Part shown: positions 5,431 to 5,710 of the stretch, one piece after another
Layout of the letters: each line of letters begins with the position of its first letter
Position numbering within the stretch: the first letter of the stretch is position 1
Assembly: GCA_038199755.1 (NCBI GenBank)
Contig: JBBPYR010000162.1
Location: 1-5,710, forward strand
From: JBBPYR01 sp038199755
GTDB lineage: Bacteria; Chloroflexota; Ktedonobacteria; Ktedonobacterales; Ktedonobacteraceae
Reading direction: 5' to 3'
Length of the DNA: 5,710 nucleotides
Translations under genes and position numbers: made by a program
Notes under the pieces: model-generated
What the model was told of the DNA's origin: nothing
Seen by the model: only the letters and a program-made list of their open reading frames with translations
Databases searched by the model: none

Positions 5431-5501
5431 GCCCCACGCCTGATTTATCAGGCGAAATCCGCTGGATCTCTGGCGATAAATCTGGCCCCTACGGATGGGT
5501 T
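5419..5501. repeat. Right part of the split palindromic element
   Basis: With 3919-3947 this rebuilds an element of about 100 bp: a 29-bp left arm, a 42-bp centre (5431-5472) and a 29-bp right arm (5473-5501) that is the exact complement of the left. The centre holds a smaller perfect hairpin, CGCCTGAT-TT-ATCAGGCG (5437-5454). The core GATTTATC or its complement appears in both arms and in the small hairpin. After insertion the right side still folds, since GGGGCCAGATTTATCGC (5414-5430) pairs with 5473-5489 over 17 bp. Such elements are usually non-autonomous mobile or REP-like repeats; copy number in this genome is unknown. Confidence 0.8.
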
Positions 5502-5526
5502 GGCAGCAGCGAAGCGCGCTGCCAAC
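5499..5526 (-). terminator. Hairpin just downstream of the terminal minus-strand frame
   Basis: GTTGGCAGC (5499-5507) pairs perfectly with GCTGCCAAC (5518-5526), a 9-bp GC-rich stem with a 10-nt loop that can extend by a few pairs. On the minus strand it begins 1 nt after the TAA at 5528-5530, the position of a terminator. There is no following T-run, and its end overlaps the palindromic element by three bases, so it may be a terminator without a U-tract or a 3'-end stabiliser. Confidence 0.4.
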
Positions 5527-5527
5527 G

Positions 5528-5710
5528 TTATGAGATGCGTATCCGTGGGCGAGCCAGGGCGTCATAAATGCTGTCTTTTACCCACAACTTTAGTGTATAG
5601 GCTTCGCGGCTCTTCAAAAGCCAATCGCGAAGGATGAGTTCGAGGTCATCCATGAGAATGGTATAGAATCTCGCTCGGCCTGTCATCTGGCTTGCCATTG
5701 ATGACCTTGA
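5528..5710 (-). CDS. Unrecognised small or partial protein, 5' end uncertain
   Basis: The minus strand is open from the window edge to the TAA at 5528-5530, giving 60 residues. The first ATG is at 5698 (56 residues, MASQMTGRARFYTILMDD...), with AAGG 6 nt upstream, so a complete micro-gene is possible. Equally, the frame may continue beyond 5710 and this is the C-terminus of a larger protein. The sequence reads as real protein: alternating hydrophobic and charged residues predicted to form amphipathic helices (FYTILMDDLELILRDWLLKS), a second helix-like stretch (YTLKLWVKDSIYDAL) and a basic end (ARPRIRIS). No signal peptide or known motif is recognised. A hairpin follows the stop immediately. 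Another stem (5602-5608 with 5626-5632) lies inside the frame. I cannot assign a function. Confidence 0.5.
   Translation of the reverse strand, partial: SRSSMASQMTGRARFYTILMDDLELILRDWLLKSREAYTLKLWVKDSIYDALARPRIRIS

Noticed and set aside
3919..5501. The 29-bp outer inverted repeats as the true ends of one larger insertion sequence
   Set aside because: The inner 23-bp repeats flanked by a 12-bp direct duplication explain the structure better, and the outer repeats close into a compact 100-bp palindrome once the IS is removed.
5602..5632. CTTCGCG/CGCGAAG stem as an independent regulatory hairpin
   Set aside because: It lies inside the open minus-strand frame and a 7-bp stem can arise from codon content; kept only as a caveat on that frame.

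Overview
The window looks like bacterial chromosomal DNA with an accessory flavour. The mix of a KGG-repeat stress protein, an Rpn/YhgA-like nuclease, an IS4-type insertion sequence and GC-rich palindromic repeats carrying GCCCCTAC suggests a Ktedonobacteria-like member of the Chloroflexota. That placement is inference from gene content and repeat style; no taxonomic marker was searched.

Layout from left to right. (1) Positions 49-405, minus: a small hydrophilic protein of five KGG-type repeats (GsiB-like). (2) Positions 406-746: an AT-rich divergent intergenic region with a good sigma70-type promoter for the rightward gene and a 12-bp palindrome on the leftward side. (3) Positions 747-1601, plus: an Rpn/PD-(D/E)XK-like protein. 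It converges with (4) positions 1606-2904, minus: a GT-B family 4 glycosyltransferase, with only 4 bp between the stops. (5) Positions 3005-3142: a palindromic repeat element with nested inverted repeats. (6) Positions 3150-3788, minus: ribosomal protein L25/Ctc (rplY). (7) Positions 3919-5501: a palindromic element, about 100 bp when restored, split by a 1,471-bp IS4-type insertion sequence (3948-5418) with 23-bp perfect terminal inverted repeats and a 12-bp target duplication. (8) Positions 5528-5710, minus: an unrecognised small or partial reading frame running off the window.

The genes do not form one pathway. rplY and the glycosyltransferase share a strand but are separated by 245 bp that holds a repeat, so co-transcription is doubtful. 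The best mechanistic content lies in the insertion sequence. A 9-bp inverted repeat buries the transposase Shine-Dalgarno sequence, and a plausible internal promoter would start transcripts inside the loop. This resembles the protection against read-through transcription known from IS10 and IS50. The IS also appears to have chosen a symmetric GGGGC-N12-GCCCC target inside one arm of the palindromic repeat, reminiscent of IS231 target choice. I see no CRISPR array, tRNA, rRNA or clearly new multi-gene system.
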